A program made the position numbers and the translations under genes. Of a stretch of 64,000 bases of DNA, positions 26,815 to 35,945 are shown piece after piece; within the stretch, counting starts at the first letter, position 1; every line of letters begins with the position of its first letter. The stretch is taken from positions 2,673-66,672 of the forward strand of contig JABBOH010000012.1 in the NCBI GenBank assembly GCA_019351895.1, written 5' to 3'. Origin of the DNA: Pseudomonadota bacterium (GTDB lineage Bacteria > Pseudomonadota > Alphaproteobacteria > Acetobacterales > Acetobacteraceae). Below the pieces are notes generated by a model. That model did no database searches. It saw only the letters and a list, made by a program, of their open reading frames with translations, and had not been told where the DNA came from.

Positions 26815-28548
26815 GTGGCAAATACACCCATCATCGTTTCGAGCGGCACGACGCTGACCGGGAAAGATGTGGTCGGCAGCCATTCGATCATCATCGAAGC
26901 AGGCGCAACCGCCTCGCATCTCTCGGCAGGCTACAGCGCACCCGGCGGTACGATCTCCGTCCAAGGCATCGACACCGGCGCCAATCTTTTCTACAACGGA
27001 ACGGAATCCATCCTGTCCGGCGGCTCGGCGATGGCGACGCATATAACCAATGTCGGCGCGACGCAGATCGTCGAGGCCGGAGGCGTCGCCAGCAGGACCA
27101 TCGACGGCGGCGTGCAGAACGTCGAAAGCGGCGGAACTGCCGCCTTCACGACGATCGCTGCCAGTGCGGGCGAGGTCGTCTTCGCGGGCGGTGCGGCGAA
27201 CCACACGACGGTCGACAGCGGCGGCTTCCTGGTGGTCACCCCGGGCGCCACGATCAGGAACACCACCGTCGAGACCGGCGGCTCGGTCGTCTCGACCGGA
27301 ATAGTCGTCGACGACCACAATACCGGCTTCACCTCGGATACGAACGCCCAGGCGAAGGGGCTCATGCTCGGCGGCAGCTCGACCGAGTATGTTCTCGGCA
27401 GCGGTGTCGCACACAAGACGACGCTCACGAGCGGCGGCAGCCAGCTGGTCTTCTCCGGCGGCACGGCGGCGACCACGGTCGTGACCTCCGGCGGTATCCA
27501 GACCGTCTATTCGGGCGGACAAAGCACCAGCGCGACGATCAGCGCGGGTGGCACCGAAACGATCCTGGCCCATGGCTCGGCTCTGAGCACCACGATCGGC
27601 AAGGGCGGCATCGAAATCGTGTCCGGCGGCACCGCCGACGCGACGCGCATTGCCGGAGGCACCCTGGAACTGAAGGATGGCGCCGTCACCGGCCGGGGCA
27701 TCGACTTCATCAAGCCCGGCGGCACGCTCGATATCGTCGACAGCAGTTCCATGCCCGGCACCGTCATCCTGGAGTTCGCTAAGGGCGACAAGATCGACTT
27801 CGGCTTCCTGACCTCGTCGGGCGGAGACAGCTATTCGGTACTGAACGACGCGGTCACGGTCTCCGCCGGCGGCCACAGCTATCTTGTCGAAATCGACGGC
27901 GCCACGGCGGGCGGCTACACGCTCAGCGCCGCCGCGGACGGCACCCTCGTTCTCGCCGTCTGCTACTATCCCGGCACGTCAATCCGTACGCCGACCGGCG
28001 ACGTGACGGTCGAGGCGCTGGCGATCGGCGACGATGTGGTCACGGCCGAGGGCCGCATCATGCCCATCCGATGGATCGGACGAAACACGGTCTCGACCCG
28101 CTTCGCGGACCCCATCCGGGTGCTGCCGATCCGCATCCGGGCAGGCGCCCTGGGCGACGCTCTGCCCGAGCGCGACCTGCTGGTCTCACCCGAACATGCG
28201 GTGTTGGTCGACGACATCCTGGTCCAGGCGGCAGCACTCGTGAACGAGGTGTCCATCCTGCGGGAGCGGAACGTCCCGGAAACCTTCACCTACTATCATG
28301 TGGAGCTGGATGAGCACGCGCTGATCCTGGCCGAAGGCACGCCCGCCGAAAGCTTCGTCGACAACATCCACCGCACGGCATTCGACAACTGGAATGAGCA
28401 TGAGGCGCTCTATGGGCGCGATGTGCCGATCCTGGAAATGCCGCAGCCGCGCGCCCTTTCCTACCGTCAGGTTCCCGTGGAAATACACGACCGCCTGATG
28501 CGGCGCGCCGAGCTGATGGCAGGCGGGGCGTCGCAACAGGTCGCCTGA
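26815..28548 (+). CDS. Hint-domain protein with AIDA-like passenger repeats
   Basis: 577 residues from a GTG preceded by AAGGAAAA. Residues 1 to about 300 are imperfect repeats of about 20 residues rich in SGG, TTI and VYSGG, the AIDA/autotransporter-like repeat that folds as a beta helix. From about residue 381 a Hint (hedgehog/intein) domain begins at CYYPGTSIRTPTG, with block-B-like SPEHAVLVDDILV and further conserved LNEVSI-type strands. There is no classical signal peptide and no transporter beta-barrel. Hint domains can self-cleave after Cys; here the domain is C-terminal, with no clear second flank. Surface or secreted roles are suspected in such proteins, which are common in Acetobacteraceae. 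Confidence 0.8.
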   Translation: MANTPIIVSSGTTLTGKDVVGSHSIIIEAGATASHLSAGYSAPGGTISVQGIDTGANLFYNGTESILSGGSAMATHITNVGATQIVEAGGVASRTIDGGVQNVESGGTAAFTTIAASAGEVVFAGGAANHTTVDSGGFLVVTPGATIRNTTVETGGSVVSTGIVVDDHNTGFTSDTNAQAKGLMLGGSSTEYVLGSGVAHKTTLTSGGSQLVFSGGTAATTVVTSGGIQTVYSGGQSTSATISAGGTETILAHGSALSTTIGKGGIEIVSGGTADATRIAGGTLELKDGAVTGRGIDFIKPGGTLDIVDSSSMPGTVILEFAKGDKIDFGFLTSSGGDSYSVLNDAVTVSAGGHSYLVEIDGATAGGYTLSAAADGTLVLAVCYYPGTSIRTPTGDVTVEALAIGDDVVTAEGRIMPIRWIGRNTVSTRFADPIRVLPIRIRAGALGDALPERDLLVSPEHAVLVDDILVQAAALVNEVSILRERNVPETFTYYHVELDEHALILAEGTPAESFVDNIHRTAFDNWNEHEALYGRDVPILEMPQPRALSYRQVPVEIHDRLMRRAELMAGGASQQVA

Positions 28549-28570
28549 GGCGGGCGTCGACGCATGAAAA

Positions 28571-28598
28571 CGGGCGGCGCCGGACGCGGCGCCGCCCG
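28571..28598. terminator. Strong hairpin terminator between convergent genes
   Basis: A perfect 11-bp stem (CGGGCGGCGCC / GGCGCCGCCCG) with a 6-base loop. On the minus strand it is followed by TTTT (28567-28570), which suits termination of the phasin gene; it can also stop transcription of the Hint gene. Confidence 0.7.
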
Positions 28599-28604
28599 CT
28601 CACC

Positions 28605-29072
28605 TCATTTTGCCGAAGGCGCTTTTTCGACGGCCGCCTTGACCTCGTCCAGAGCCTCGATGAAGCGGTGATGCACGAGATCCAGCGCCTCAGTGCTCGA
28701 CTTGCGCAAAAGATCCTCGACCTCCTTGAGGTCGGCGACGCTCTTCTCGTAGGCGACTTTCATGAGTTCGGCCTGCCGCATCGCCCGCTCCTTGGCGTCG
28801 CCCGGAGCCGACAGCATCTTCGCCGCCTCGGTCACGTCCGTCACCTGCCGGCGGATGAGCTCCACCTGCCGTTGGGTGATGGCCTGGGCACCCTCGAATA
28901 CCAGCTTATTTGCGGCAGCCAGGGCCGCGAGGTTTCGCTTATGCGTCTCCATGAGCGCCGCCACTTCGGGCAGCGACGGCAGCTTCATGGCCGAGAAATA
29001 CTTGGTCATGTCGGTCGGAAATTTCGGCAGGTCGGACAATTTTGCCTCCTCAGCTTTGCTTGGGGCGGACAT
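28605..29072 (-). CDS. Phasin-family protein
   Basis: 155 residues, almost entirely helical, with the phasin pattern: a proline-containing start (FPTDMTKYFSAMKLPSLPEVAAL), then an amphipathic helix pair (HKRNLAALAAANKLVFEGAQAITQRQ). Phasins coat polyhydroxyalkanoate granules. No PHA synthase lies in the window, although the esterase at 8177 could act on such polymers. ATG at 29072 was chosen because similarity begins there. Confidence 0.85.
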   Translation of the reverse strand: MSAPSKAEEAKLSDLPKFPTDMTKYFSAMKLPSLPEVAALMETHKRNLAALAAANKLVFEGAQAITQRQVELIRRQVTDVTEAAKMLSAPGDAKERAMRQAELMKVAYEKSVADLKEVEDLLRKSSTEALDLVHHRFIEALDEVKAAVEKAPSAK

Positions 29073-29230
29073 GCCGCCCGGTGCTTGAGCCCGGTCCCCG
29101 CCGTTCGATCGACAATCATATCGATCCACGGCCAGGATCGGCCTGGAGCCATATCGCACCCATCCGCCGTCTTCTGGCAAGCGGACGCCGGGGATAACAC
29201 GGAAGCGTCAAGCGGGCGGCTGAGGCTCTC

Positions 29231-29911
29231 TCAGATGGCGGGATCGATCGGCGGCTCCGGCGCCCGGGGTCCGGTGGGAAACGCCTCCGCAACCGCCAGC
29301 CCGCCCGGATCGACCGGCGGCACCCCGTCCATCTCATCGACCGCCGGCGCATCGTCCCCGATGTACCGGGCGAGTTGCCCGGCCCGGTCGAGCGCCTTGT
29401 CGGTCGCCGTCATGGTGGCCGCAAGATCGAGGCTGTTGTCGTCGCGCCAGCTTCTGACCGCCCAGACCCAAACGCCGAGAAGCCCCTTCGCGCGCAGCAT
29501 GCCCCGCAGGCCGAGCGCGGACACGCCGGCGGCTTCCAAAAGCCAGCCCATGCTGCGGGTGGAGAGCCGGCCCAGGAACAGGCCCAATCCAGGGTCCATC
29601 GCCGCCGCGTCGAGCACGGCCAGCACGCCCGCGCGATGGGCCTGCAGCACGTCGAACCGGCGCATGATCATGTCGAAGAGCCGGTCCTTGACCGCGCCTT
29701 CGGTCGCGGCACCGGCGAGGGCCGCCTGATCGGCCATCGTGCCGAATCGCACCAGGACCGCCAGCTTCGACGGAAAGCGTTGGCGAAGACGAACAACGTC
29801 GAGCCCCGCATCCCGCGCCGCCTCGATCAGGCTGGCGCCGCGCCATCCCCGCTCGCCCGCCTGGGCCAGCACCGCCTTCACAACCGCCGCATCGAAGTCG
29901 CTGTTGTTCAT
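29231..29911 (-). CDS. COQ9-like protein (TetR-fold lipid-binding ubiquinone factor)
   Basis: About 226 residues. The N-terminal half resembles a TetR-type helix-turn-helix (GASLIEAARDAGLDVVRLRQRFPSKLAVLVRF). The C-terminal half is helical (GWLLEAAGVSALGLRGMLRAKGLLGVWVWAVRSWRDD), matching the COQ9 family, in which the fold binds lipids and supports ubiquinone synthesis rather than DNA binding. A UbiK-like gene lies 0.8 kb away, supporting a quinone link. ATG at 29911; a TTG at 29929 is also possible. Confidence 0.7.
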   Translation of the reverse strand: MNNSDFDAAVVKAVLAQAGERGWRGASLIEAARDAGLDVVRLRQRFPSKLAVLVRFGTMADQAALAGAATEGAVKDRLFDMIMRRFDVLQAHRAGVLAVLDAAAMDPGLGLFLGRLSTRSMGWLLEAAGVSALGLRGMLRAKGLLGVWVWAVRSWRDDNSLDLAATMTATDKALDRAGQLARYIGDDAPAVDEMDGVPPVDPGGLAVAEAFPTGPRAPEPPIDPAI

Positions 29912-30025
29912 CACTTTTGCTTCATCCAAGGGCTGACAGCCGAGGCCGCCTCAGGGCGCCGCGAAGACAGGCGTATGGAAGCCTTGGCCGGGCGGCCTCC
30001 ACCGCTTGTCATCAGCGTCGCGTGC

Positions 30026-30529
30026 TCATGCCTCGCCGGCGCATTCCAGCATCGCCGCCGTCAGCGCCTCATCCGGCGATTTGCCGCCCGACAACACGAA
30101 TTGGAAGGCCGGGAAGAAGCGTTCACATTCCGTGATCGCTATGTCGACCATGTCCTCGAGGCTTTCGGAGGACGCTCCCCGCGCGCCCCGGAGCAGCACC
30201 GCGTGGCGGAACACCGGCATCCCATCATCGGCGTCCATCCCGAAGTGGCCGATCCAGAGATGCGTGTTGGCGAGCGCCAGTAGCTCGTAAAAATCCGCAC
30301 GCCGCTTCTCCGGCACCTTCATGTCGAAGGCGCAGGTGAAGTGCATCGCCGAAATTTCCTGCGACCAGTTGAAATACAGGCCGTAATCGGACCACTGGCC
30401 CGGGGCCTCAGCAGCCATCTCGGCGTCGTTCCGACGCTCGAACACCCATTCGTTGGACACGATGATCTGCTCGATGACATCGAGCGGATTGGCGACATTG
30501 GGTTCAAGGGCACTGGTCATGGCAGACAT
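30026..30529 (-). CDS. YbjN-domain protein
   Basis: 167 residues in the YbjN family: a conserved N-terminal segment (DVIEQIIVSNEWVFERRNDAEMAAE), a strand with Trp (WSDYGLYFNWS) and a C-terminal helix (DMVDIAITECERFFPAFQFVLSGGKSPDEAL). YbjN proteins resemble type III secretion chaperone folds and are thought to stabilise proteins; the role is not settled. The start at 30529 has GAGGAG seven bases upstream. Neighbours are COQ9-like and UbiK-like genes. Confidence 0.85.
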   Translation of the reverse strand: MSAMTSALEPNVANPLDVIEQIIVSNEWVFERRNDAEMAAEAPGQWSDYGLYFNWSQEISAMHFTCAFDMKVPEKRRADFYELLALANTHLWIGHFGMDADDGMPVFRHAVLLRGARGASSESLEDMVDIAITECERFFPAFQFVLSGGKSPDEALTAAMLECAGEA

Positions 30530-30737
30530 CGAAGGTCTCCTCGGTGCTGGGAGGACGGCCGGGGTGGCGACGGATCCGTGGTCGTCGCCGGATGATGGGC
30601 GCCCCGATGGCCCCCAGTTCCGGCATCGCGAATCGCCGCCCCGAAACACAGCGGAATAAACACTAGGGTGCTGCCGCGGCCAACCGCAAGCAAAGCGCCC
30701 TTCTCAGAGACTTACAAGCGCAACTGCCACGAGATTC

Positions 30738-31139
30738 TCATGAAGTAGGCGGAAATTCCCGGGGAAACTCACTCGGAAGCTCGCTGGAGCCACTCCCGGG
30801 CAGGTCCCTCGGGGTGATAATCGGTGGATCGCTCGGAAAAGTGGTGATGGGATCGACTGCCGGGACCTTCGCCGCCCCTACCTGCTTCTCCAGCGCCTCG
30901 ACCCTGAGGATGAGCGCCGCCACCTGCGCCTCGGCCGCGGCCTGACCGGCCCGGGCATTGGCCGCAAGCTCCTGCACCGCCGCAAGCTGCTCACCCCGCA
31001 CCAGGTCGAGCTTTTGGATCACAGTCTCCACACGGGCACTGAAAACGGCTTCGGCCTCGTCGCGCAGGCCAGCAAACGCGGAGAAGGCGCCCTGCGCCAC
31101 CCCTGCCAGATCGTCCATGAAGCGGCCTCGCTCAGCCAT
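30738..31139 (-). CDS. UbiK-like accessory factor (BMFP family)
   Basis: 133 residues. The first about 85 residues are a long amphipathic/coiled-coil helix (MDDLAGVAQGAFSAFAGLRDEAEAVF, then VAALILRVEALEKQVGAAK), typical of the membrane-fusogenic BMFP/UbiK family that helps aerobic ubiquinone synthesis. The C-terminal 45 residues are rich in Pro and Ser and probably disordered. ATG at 31139; the upstream open frame shows no similarity. Divergent from lgt. Confidence 0.78.
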   Translation of the reverse strand: MAERGRFMDDLAGVAQGAFSAFAGLRDEAEAVFSARVETVIQKLDLVRGEQLAAVQELAANARAGQAAAEAQVAALILRVEALEKQVGAAKVPAVDPITTFPSDPPIITPRDLPGSGSSELPSEFPREFPPTS

Positions 31140-31348
31140 TCGATGCTCCTGCCTTCCGCCGAGACAGCGGGTTGCGTATAAGCCGCCAACATGAACCCGA
31201 AGCTTAAATCGCGGGGCCGTGCTGTGGCTGCTCACGACACTATCAGACTTGATTGCCGGAGGGCAGTAGACATGGGTTCACCCCCCGCTCCACCCAAGAC
31301 CCGCTGTGACATGGCTTGCGCGACGAGCCCGATAAAGGGTTCAGGCCG

Positions 31349-32167
31349 ATGAAGCCGCTGGTCTTCCCCGACTTCAACCCGATCCTCGTCAAGCTCGGGC
31401 CCTTCGCCATCCATTGGTATGCGATCGCCTATATCGCCGGCCTCGTTCTCGGCTGGCGGCTGATGCGGCGTGTGTCCCAGTGGCAGCCGACCGTCGCCAC
31501 ACCGCTGCAGGTGGATGACTTCCTTTCCTGGGCGACGCTCGGCGTCGTGCTCGGGGGACGCCTGGGCTACGTGCTGTTCTACCAGCCCGATCTCTTTTTC
31601 CATCACCCCCTCGGCATCGTCGAGGTCTGGGACGGAGGCATGAGCTTCCACGGCGGCATGCTCGGCGTCGCCCTTGCCATCATCCTGTACTGCCGCCGGA
31701 ACCGTATCAACATTCTGGGCTTCGCCGACCGCATCGCGATCGTGGCGCCGATCGGCCTCGGCTTCGGGCGGATCGCCAATTTCATCAACGGCGAGCTTTG
31801 GGGCCGTCCGGCGCCGAAGGGCTGGCCCTTCGCCATGATCTACCCGCGCGTCGACATGGTGCCGCGATTCCCGAGCGAACTCTACGAGGCGTTCCTCGAG
31901 GGGCTGTGCCTGCTCGTCGCCATGCTGCTGCTGGCAAGATCCCAGCAGCGGCGGGCGCATGTGGGCCAGCTCACCGGCTGCTTCCTGATCGGTTACGGCA
32001 TCGCGCGCAGCACCGGAGAATGTTTTCGCGAGCCGGACGCCTTCCTCGGCTTCCTCTGGTCGGGCCTGACCATGGGGCAGTTGCTCTGCATTCCGATGAT
32101 CCTCGCCGGGATCGTCCTCGTGCTCTATTCGCGGGCGCGGCGACCTATCCCGGTGCATCAGGTTTGA
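31349..32167 (+). CDS. lgt: Prolipoprotein diacylglyceryl transferase
   Basis: 272 residues, about seven membrane segments. Lgt moves diacylglycerol from phosphatidylglycerol to the lipobox cysteine of prolipoproteins. Signature seen: GFGRIANFINGELWGRP at about 138-154, with the conserved His in SFHGGM (about 101) and the Arg and Glu of the signature. The ATG at 31349 begins at the conserved MKPLVFPDF-type N-terminus. The next gene overlaps the stop (TTGA). A likely substrate is the lipoprotein at 33923. Confidence 0.95.
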   Translation: MKPLVFPDFNPILVKLGPFAIHWYAIAYIAGLVLGWRLMRRVSQWQPTVATPLQVDDFLSWATLGVVLGGRLGYVLFYQPDLFFHHPLGIVEVWDGGMSFHGGMLGVALAIILYCRRNRINILGFADRIAIVAPIGLGFGRIANFINGELWGRPAPKGWPFAMIYPRVDMVPRFPSELYEAFLEGLCLLVAMLLLARSQQRRAHVGQLTGCFLIGYGIARSTGECFREPDAFLGFLWSGLTMGQLLCIPMILAGIVLVLYSRARRPIPVHQV

Positions 32168-33159
32168 CGGCAGGCGAGCCCGAGCGGCTGGACCGGTTCA
32201 TGGCTCGGGCCAATGCCGCCTACTACGCCCGGCGCGATCCCTTCGCGGATTTCACGACGGCCCCCGAGATCAGCCAGATCTTCGGTGAGATCATCGGCGC
32301 CTGGGCTGCGGTCGTCTGGGACGGTCTCGGCAGGCCCGCGCCGTTTCTGCTCGCAGAGGCCGGACCCGGGCGCGGCACGCTGATGGCCGATGCCCGCCGC
32401 CTGCTGGCGCGCGTCGCGGCCGGCGCCCACGCGGCGGCTCAGGTGCACTTCATAGAGACTTCGCCTCGTCTGCGGGCCGAGCAGGCGGCACGGGTGCCCG
32501 AGGCGGCTTGGCATGCGAGCATCGACACGTTGCCCGACGGCCCGCTGATCCTCGTTGCGAACGAATTCCTTGACGCCCTCCCCATCCGGCAATTCCGCCG
32601 CGAAGGCGGCCAGTGGTTCGAACGCCATGTGCAGCATGCCCAGTTCGTGGAACAGCCCTCTGCCGAGCCTCCCGGCTTGCCGGATGCCGAAGCAGGTCTC
32701 GACGGCGTCCTTGAGGTGAACGAGGCCGCCGAGGCCTTCGTCACGGCGTTGGCACGGCGGCTCGTTGCCCAGGGGGGCGTCGCGCTCATTCTCGATTACG
32801 GCACGCCGGAAAACCCGGGCGACAGCCTGCAGGCGATCCGTGCCCGCCGCCCCGCCGAGCCGCTGCTGCATGCCGGCGAGGCCGATCTCACCGCGCTCGT
32901 CGATTTCGGCGCCGTCGCCCGCGCGGCGGCGCGCGGCGGCGCTTCGACGCAGGGGCCCGTCGCGCAGGGCGCTTTCCTCACCCGGCTCGGCCTGTTCCAG
33001 CGCGCCGAGCGGCTTGCGCGGGGGAGGACGGCGGCGGAGGCCACGGCGCTGATGGCCGGTGCCCGCCGGCTGGCCGAGCCGCTGCAGATGGGCGGCCTGT
33101 TCAAAGCTATGGCGGTCACCGCATCCTCCCTGCCGCCGCTGCCAGGATTTGCCGCATGA
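32164..33159 (+). CDS. SAM-dependent methyltransferase of the MidA/NDUFAF7 family
   Basis: 331 residues from a TTG overlapping the lgt stop. Family motifs seen: FTTAPEISQIFGEIIGAW (about 29-46), the SAM motif AEAGPGRGTLMAD (about 62-74), ANEFLDALP and LILDYG. Relatives methylate an arginine in a respiratory complex I subunit. The family is often next to lgt and pgeF in alphaproteobacteria, as here. It ends with an ATGA overlap to pgeF, so translation is coupled. Confidence 0.9.
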   Translation: MTAGEPERLDRFMARANAAYYARRDPFADFTTAPEISQIFGEIIGAWAAVVWDGLGRPAPFLLAEAGPGRGTLMADARRLLARVAAGAHAAAQVHFIETSPRLRAEQAARVPEAAWHASIDTLPDGPLILVANEFLDALPIRQFRREGGQWFERHVQHAQFVEQPSAEPPGLPDAEAGLDGVLEVNEAAEAFVTALARRLVAQGGVALILDYGTPENPGDSLQAIRARRPAEPLLHAGEADLTALVDFGAVARAAARGGASTQGPVAQGAFLTRLGLFQRAERLARGRTAAEATALMAGARRLAEPLQMGGLFKAMAVTASSLPPLPGFAA

Positions 33160-33935
33160 CCCAGCCTTGCCCTCCTGCTCCCTGCGTGACGGACCCCGCC
33201 CTGGGCGTGCCGCACGGGTTCTTCACCCGCCTCGGCGGCGTCTCGACCGGCCCTTATGCGAGCCTCAACTGCAGCCTATCGGGCGCGGACGATCGCGCGG
33301 CCGTGTTCGAGAACCGCGCCCGCGTGGCGGCGACCTTGGGTGTCGAGCCGGCGCAGCTCGTCGGGCTGCATCAGGTGCACGGCACCGCCGTCGCTACGGT
33401 GACGGAGCCTTGGGCTCCGGGTGACGGTCCCCAGGCGGACGGCATGGTGACCGCGGTCCGCGGCATCGCGCTCGGCGTCGTGACCGCCGATTGCGGCCCG
33501 GTGCTGTTCGCGGACCGGAAAGCAGGCGTTGTGGGCGCGGCCCACGCCGGATGGCGCGGCGCCGTCGCCGGCATCCTCGAGGCGACGGTCGAGGCCATGC
33601 TCGCGATCGGCGCCGAGCGGGCGCGGATCGTCGCCGTCATCGGCCCCTGTATCCGCCAGGCCTCCTACGAGGTCGCGGCGGATCTGCGGGACGCGGTGCT
33701 CGCCCGCAACGCGGGCGACGCGCGCTTCTTCCGGGACGGGCGGCGGGACCGCTGGCTGTTCGACCTTGCCGGATATGCGGCGGCGCGTCTCCGGGCCGCG
33801 GGCGTCGCCACGGTCTCGATCACGCCCGGCGATACCGCGGCAGAGCCCGACCGCTTCTTCAGCCATCGCCGCCGGACGCTCGGCGGCGGCGGCCCCATCG
33901 GCCACCAGATCGCAGGGATCAGATGCGAATCCTGA
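33156..33935 (+). CDS. pgeF: PgeF/YfiH multicopper-oxidase-fold protein (peptidoglycan editing factor)
   Basis: 259 residues of the laccase-domain (DUF152) family. Metal ligands lie in LHQVHG, VTADCGP and HAGWRG, and the IGPCI and FFSHRR motifs are present. PgeF removes wrong amino acids from peptidoglycan precursors, and some members also act on purine nucleosides. Its stop overlaps the start of the lipoprotein gene by 13 bases. The family is recognised with confidence; which activity dominates cannot be told from sequence. Confidence 0.93.
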   Translation: MTQPCPPAPCVTDPALGVPHGFFTRLGGVSTGPYASLNCSLSGADDRAAVFENRARVAATLGVEPAQLVGLHQVHGTAVATVTEPWAPGDGPQADGMVTAVRGIALGVVTADCGPVLFADRKAGVVGAAHAGWRGAVAGILEATVEAMLAIGAERARIVAVIGPCIRQASYEVAADLRDAVLARNAGDARFFRDGRRDRWLFDLAGYAAARLRAAGVATVSITPGDTAAEPDRFFSHRRRTLGGGGPIGHQIAGIRCES

Positions 33936-34879
33936 ACCTCGTGCTGCGCCTGTCCATCCTGGCGCTGCCCCTCGCCCTCGCGGCCTGTGGCGACTTCCCC
34001 GAACCGATGCTCCACCAGCCCGGGCGGATGGGCATGATCCTCTCGCACCCGCCGCCGCAGCGGCTGGTGGTGCCGGTGCCGGCGCGGGCTCTGCTGGCCG
34101 ATCAGGCAGCCAGGACATTCGCCGACGATGTCACCGGCGCGATGGTGGCGCAGACGGTTCCGGCCTTCGCTCAGAAGCCCCAGCGGGGCGACTGGGTGCT
34201 CGGCATCACCGCCAGCCTCACCGGCAGCAGCGTGACGCCGAGCTACACGATCATCGACCCTCGCGGGCATGTGCAGGGGAACCTGACGGGCAATCCGGTT
34301 CCGAGCCAAGCCTGGGCGGACGGCGACCCCGCAACGCTGACCGCCGAGGCGGATGCCGCGGGGCCGCAACTGGCCGCGCTCCTCTCCAACATCGACGCGG
34401 CACTGAAGGAGAGCGATCCCAACAGCCTCTACAACCGGCCGCCGCGGCTCTATTTCCCGGGGATCGTCGGGGCGCCCGGTGACGGCGACGAGTCTCTCGC
34501 GCGCGAGATGCGCAAAGACCTGCCGAACCTCGGCATCATTCTGGTCAGCCAGCGAAAACAGGCTGATTACGTGATGCACGGAAAGGTCCGGCTGACGACG
34601 GTCAACGCCCAGACGCAGCATATCGAGATCGTCTGGACCATCACCTCGGCCGATGGGAAAATCGCGGGCGTGGTCCGGCAGCCGCACGATCTGCCGAAGG
34701 GGTCTCTCGACACGTACTGGGGCGATGTCGCCGTCATCGCCGGCAGCGCAGCGGCCTCGGGCGTGAAGGAAGTGCTGGACAACAACATCGGCAAGAAGCC
34801 GCTTCCCGGCGCCGCGCCGGCGCCTGCCCCACCGCCGGGCCCGCCCCCGGTCCCGCCACAGCCGGGCAAAACATCATAA
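33923..34879 (+). CDS. Lipoprotein of unknown function with proline-rich tail
   Basis: 318 residues. The N-terminus is a lipoprotein signal peptide ending in LALAACGD, so Cys at about 22 is lipidated. No known domain was recognised. The mature part contains predicted alternating strands (GDWVLGITASLTG, TPSYTIIDPRGHVQGNLTGNPV) and ends in a PAPAPPPGPPPVPP-type tail. It overlaps pgeF and is the fourth gene of the lgt cluster, so it may be an envelope protein processed by Lgt itself. Relatives seem limited to alphaproteobacteria, by memory only. Confidence 0.75.
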   Translation: MRILNLVLRLSILALPLALAACGDFPEPMLHQPGRMGMILSHPPPQRLVVPVPARALLADQAARTFADDVTGAMVAQTVPAFAQKPQRGDWVLGITASLTGSSVTPSYTIIDPRGHVQGNLTGNPVPSQAWADGDPATLTAEADAAGPQLAALLSNIDAALKESDPNSLYNRPPRLYFPGIVGAPGDGDESLAREMRKDLPNLGIILVSQRKQADYVMHGKVRLTTVNAQTQHIEIVWTITSADGKIAGVVRQPHDLPKGSLDTYWGDVAVIAGSAAASGVKEVLDNNIGKKPLPGAAPAPAPPPGPPPVPPQPGKTS

Positions 34880-35002
34880 AACCGTGTCTTGACAGTCGGA
34901 GTTCACCCATATTGGGGCGTGGCGGCAGCGTGGACAGGCGGCGGACCGGTTGCTAGAAGCCGCGCGTGAAGCCACCCCCGCGCTTCGGACGGAACCTGAC
35001 GC

Positions 35003-35935
35003 ATGAAGATCGTCGCCTGCAACAGCAACCGTCCCCTTGCGGAAGCAGTGGCCGCCGCGCTGAACCTGCCGCTGACCCGCGCCTCAGTGAGACGTTTCGC
35101 GGACATGGAAATCTTCGTCGAAATCCATGAGAACGTTCGCGGCGAGGATGTGTTCGTCGTGCAGTCGACCTCCTATCCGGCCAACGACAACCTGATGGAA
35201 TTGCTGATCACGCTAGACGCGCTCCGGCGGGGCTCGGCCCGGCGGATCACGGCGGTCATCCCCTATTTCGGCTATGCCCGGCAGGACCGGAAATCCGGCC
35301 CGCGCACCCCGATCAGCGCCAAGCTCGTCGCCAACCTCATCACCGAGGCCGGCGCGAACCGGGTGCTGACCATGGATCTCCATGCCGGCCAGATTCAGGG
35401 CTTCTTCGATATTCCGGTCGATAACCTCTACGCCGCGCCGCTTTTCGCCCGCGACATCCAGGAGCGCTATAATGGGCGTGACTTGATGATCGTTTCGCCC
35501 GATGTCGGCGGCGTGGTCCGCGCGCGCGCAATCGCAAAGCGGCTTGATGTCGATCTCGCCATCATCGACAAGCGGCGCGAGCGCGCCGGCGTGTCCGAAG
35601 TCATGAACGTGATCGGCGATGTCGAGGGGCGGGACTGCATTCTGGTCGATGACATCGTCGATTCCGGCGGAACGCTGTGCAATGCCGCGGCGGCGCTGAT
35701 CGCGGATGGCGCGCGCTCGGCCAGCGTCTATACGACGCACGGCGTGCTTTCGGGCGGCGCCGTGGCGCGCATTGCCTCATCGCCCATCGAGATGATGACG
35801 ATCACCGATTCCATCCTGGCGACCGAGGCGGTGCGGCTGGCGAGCAATGTCCGCCAAGTCACGATCGCGCCCCTGCTGGCGGAGGCGATGCGCCGCATCT
35901 CCGACGAAAGCTCCGTCAGCTCGCTCTTCGATTGA
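35003..35935 (+). CDS. prs: Ribose-phosphate pyrophosphokinase
   Basis: 310 residues. It makes PRPP from ribose 5-phosphate and ATP for nucleotide, histidine and tryptophan synthesis. Motifs: the N-terminal NxxLA-type region, [20 protein letters not shown], the flexible-loop/metal segment [20 protein letters not shown] and the PRPP loop [13 protein letters not shown]. Length is normal for class I enzymes. The start ATG is in GACGCATGAAG. The upstream 120 bases contain a TTGACA at 34889-34894 with no clear -10 at normal spacing. Confidence 0.97.
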   Translation: MKIVACNSNRPLAEAVAAALNLPLTRASVRRFADMEIFVEIHENVRGEDVFVVQSTSYPANDNLMELLITLDALRRGSARRITAVIPYFGYARQDRKSGPRTPISAKLVANLITEAGANRVLTMDLHAGQIQGFFDIPVDNLYAAPLFARDIQERYNGRDLMIVSPDVGGVVRARAIAKRLDVDLAIIDKRRERAGVSEVMNVIGDVEGRDCILVDDIVDSGGTLCNAAAALIADGARSASVYTTHGVLSGGAVARIASSPIEMMTITDSILATEAVRLASNVRQVTIAPLLAEAMRRISDESSVSSLFD

Positions 35936-35945
35936 AAGCCGCGCC

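Noticed and set aside
31191-31352. 53-residue ORF ending with an ATGA overlap on lgt
   Set aside because: Arg/Pro-rich with no hydrophobic helix or recognised motif; the overlap alone is not enough to support a gene.
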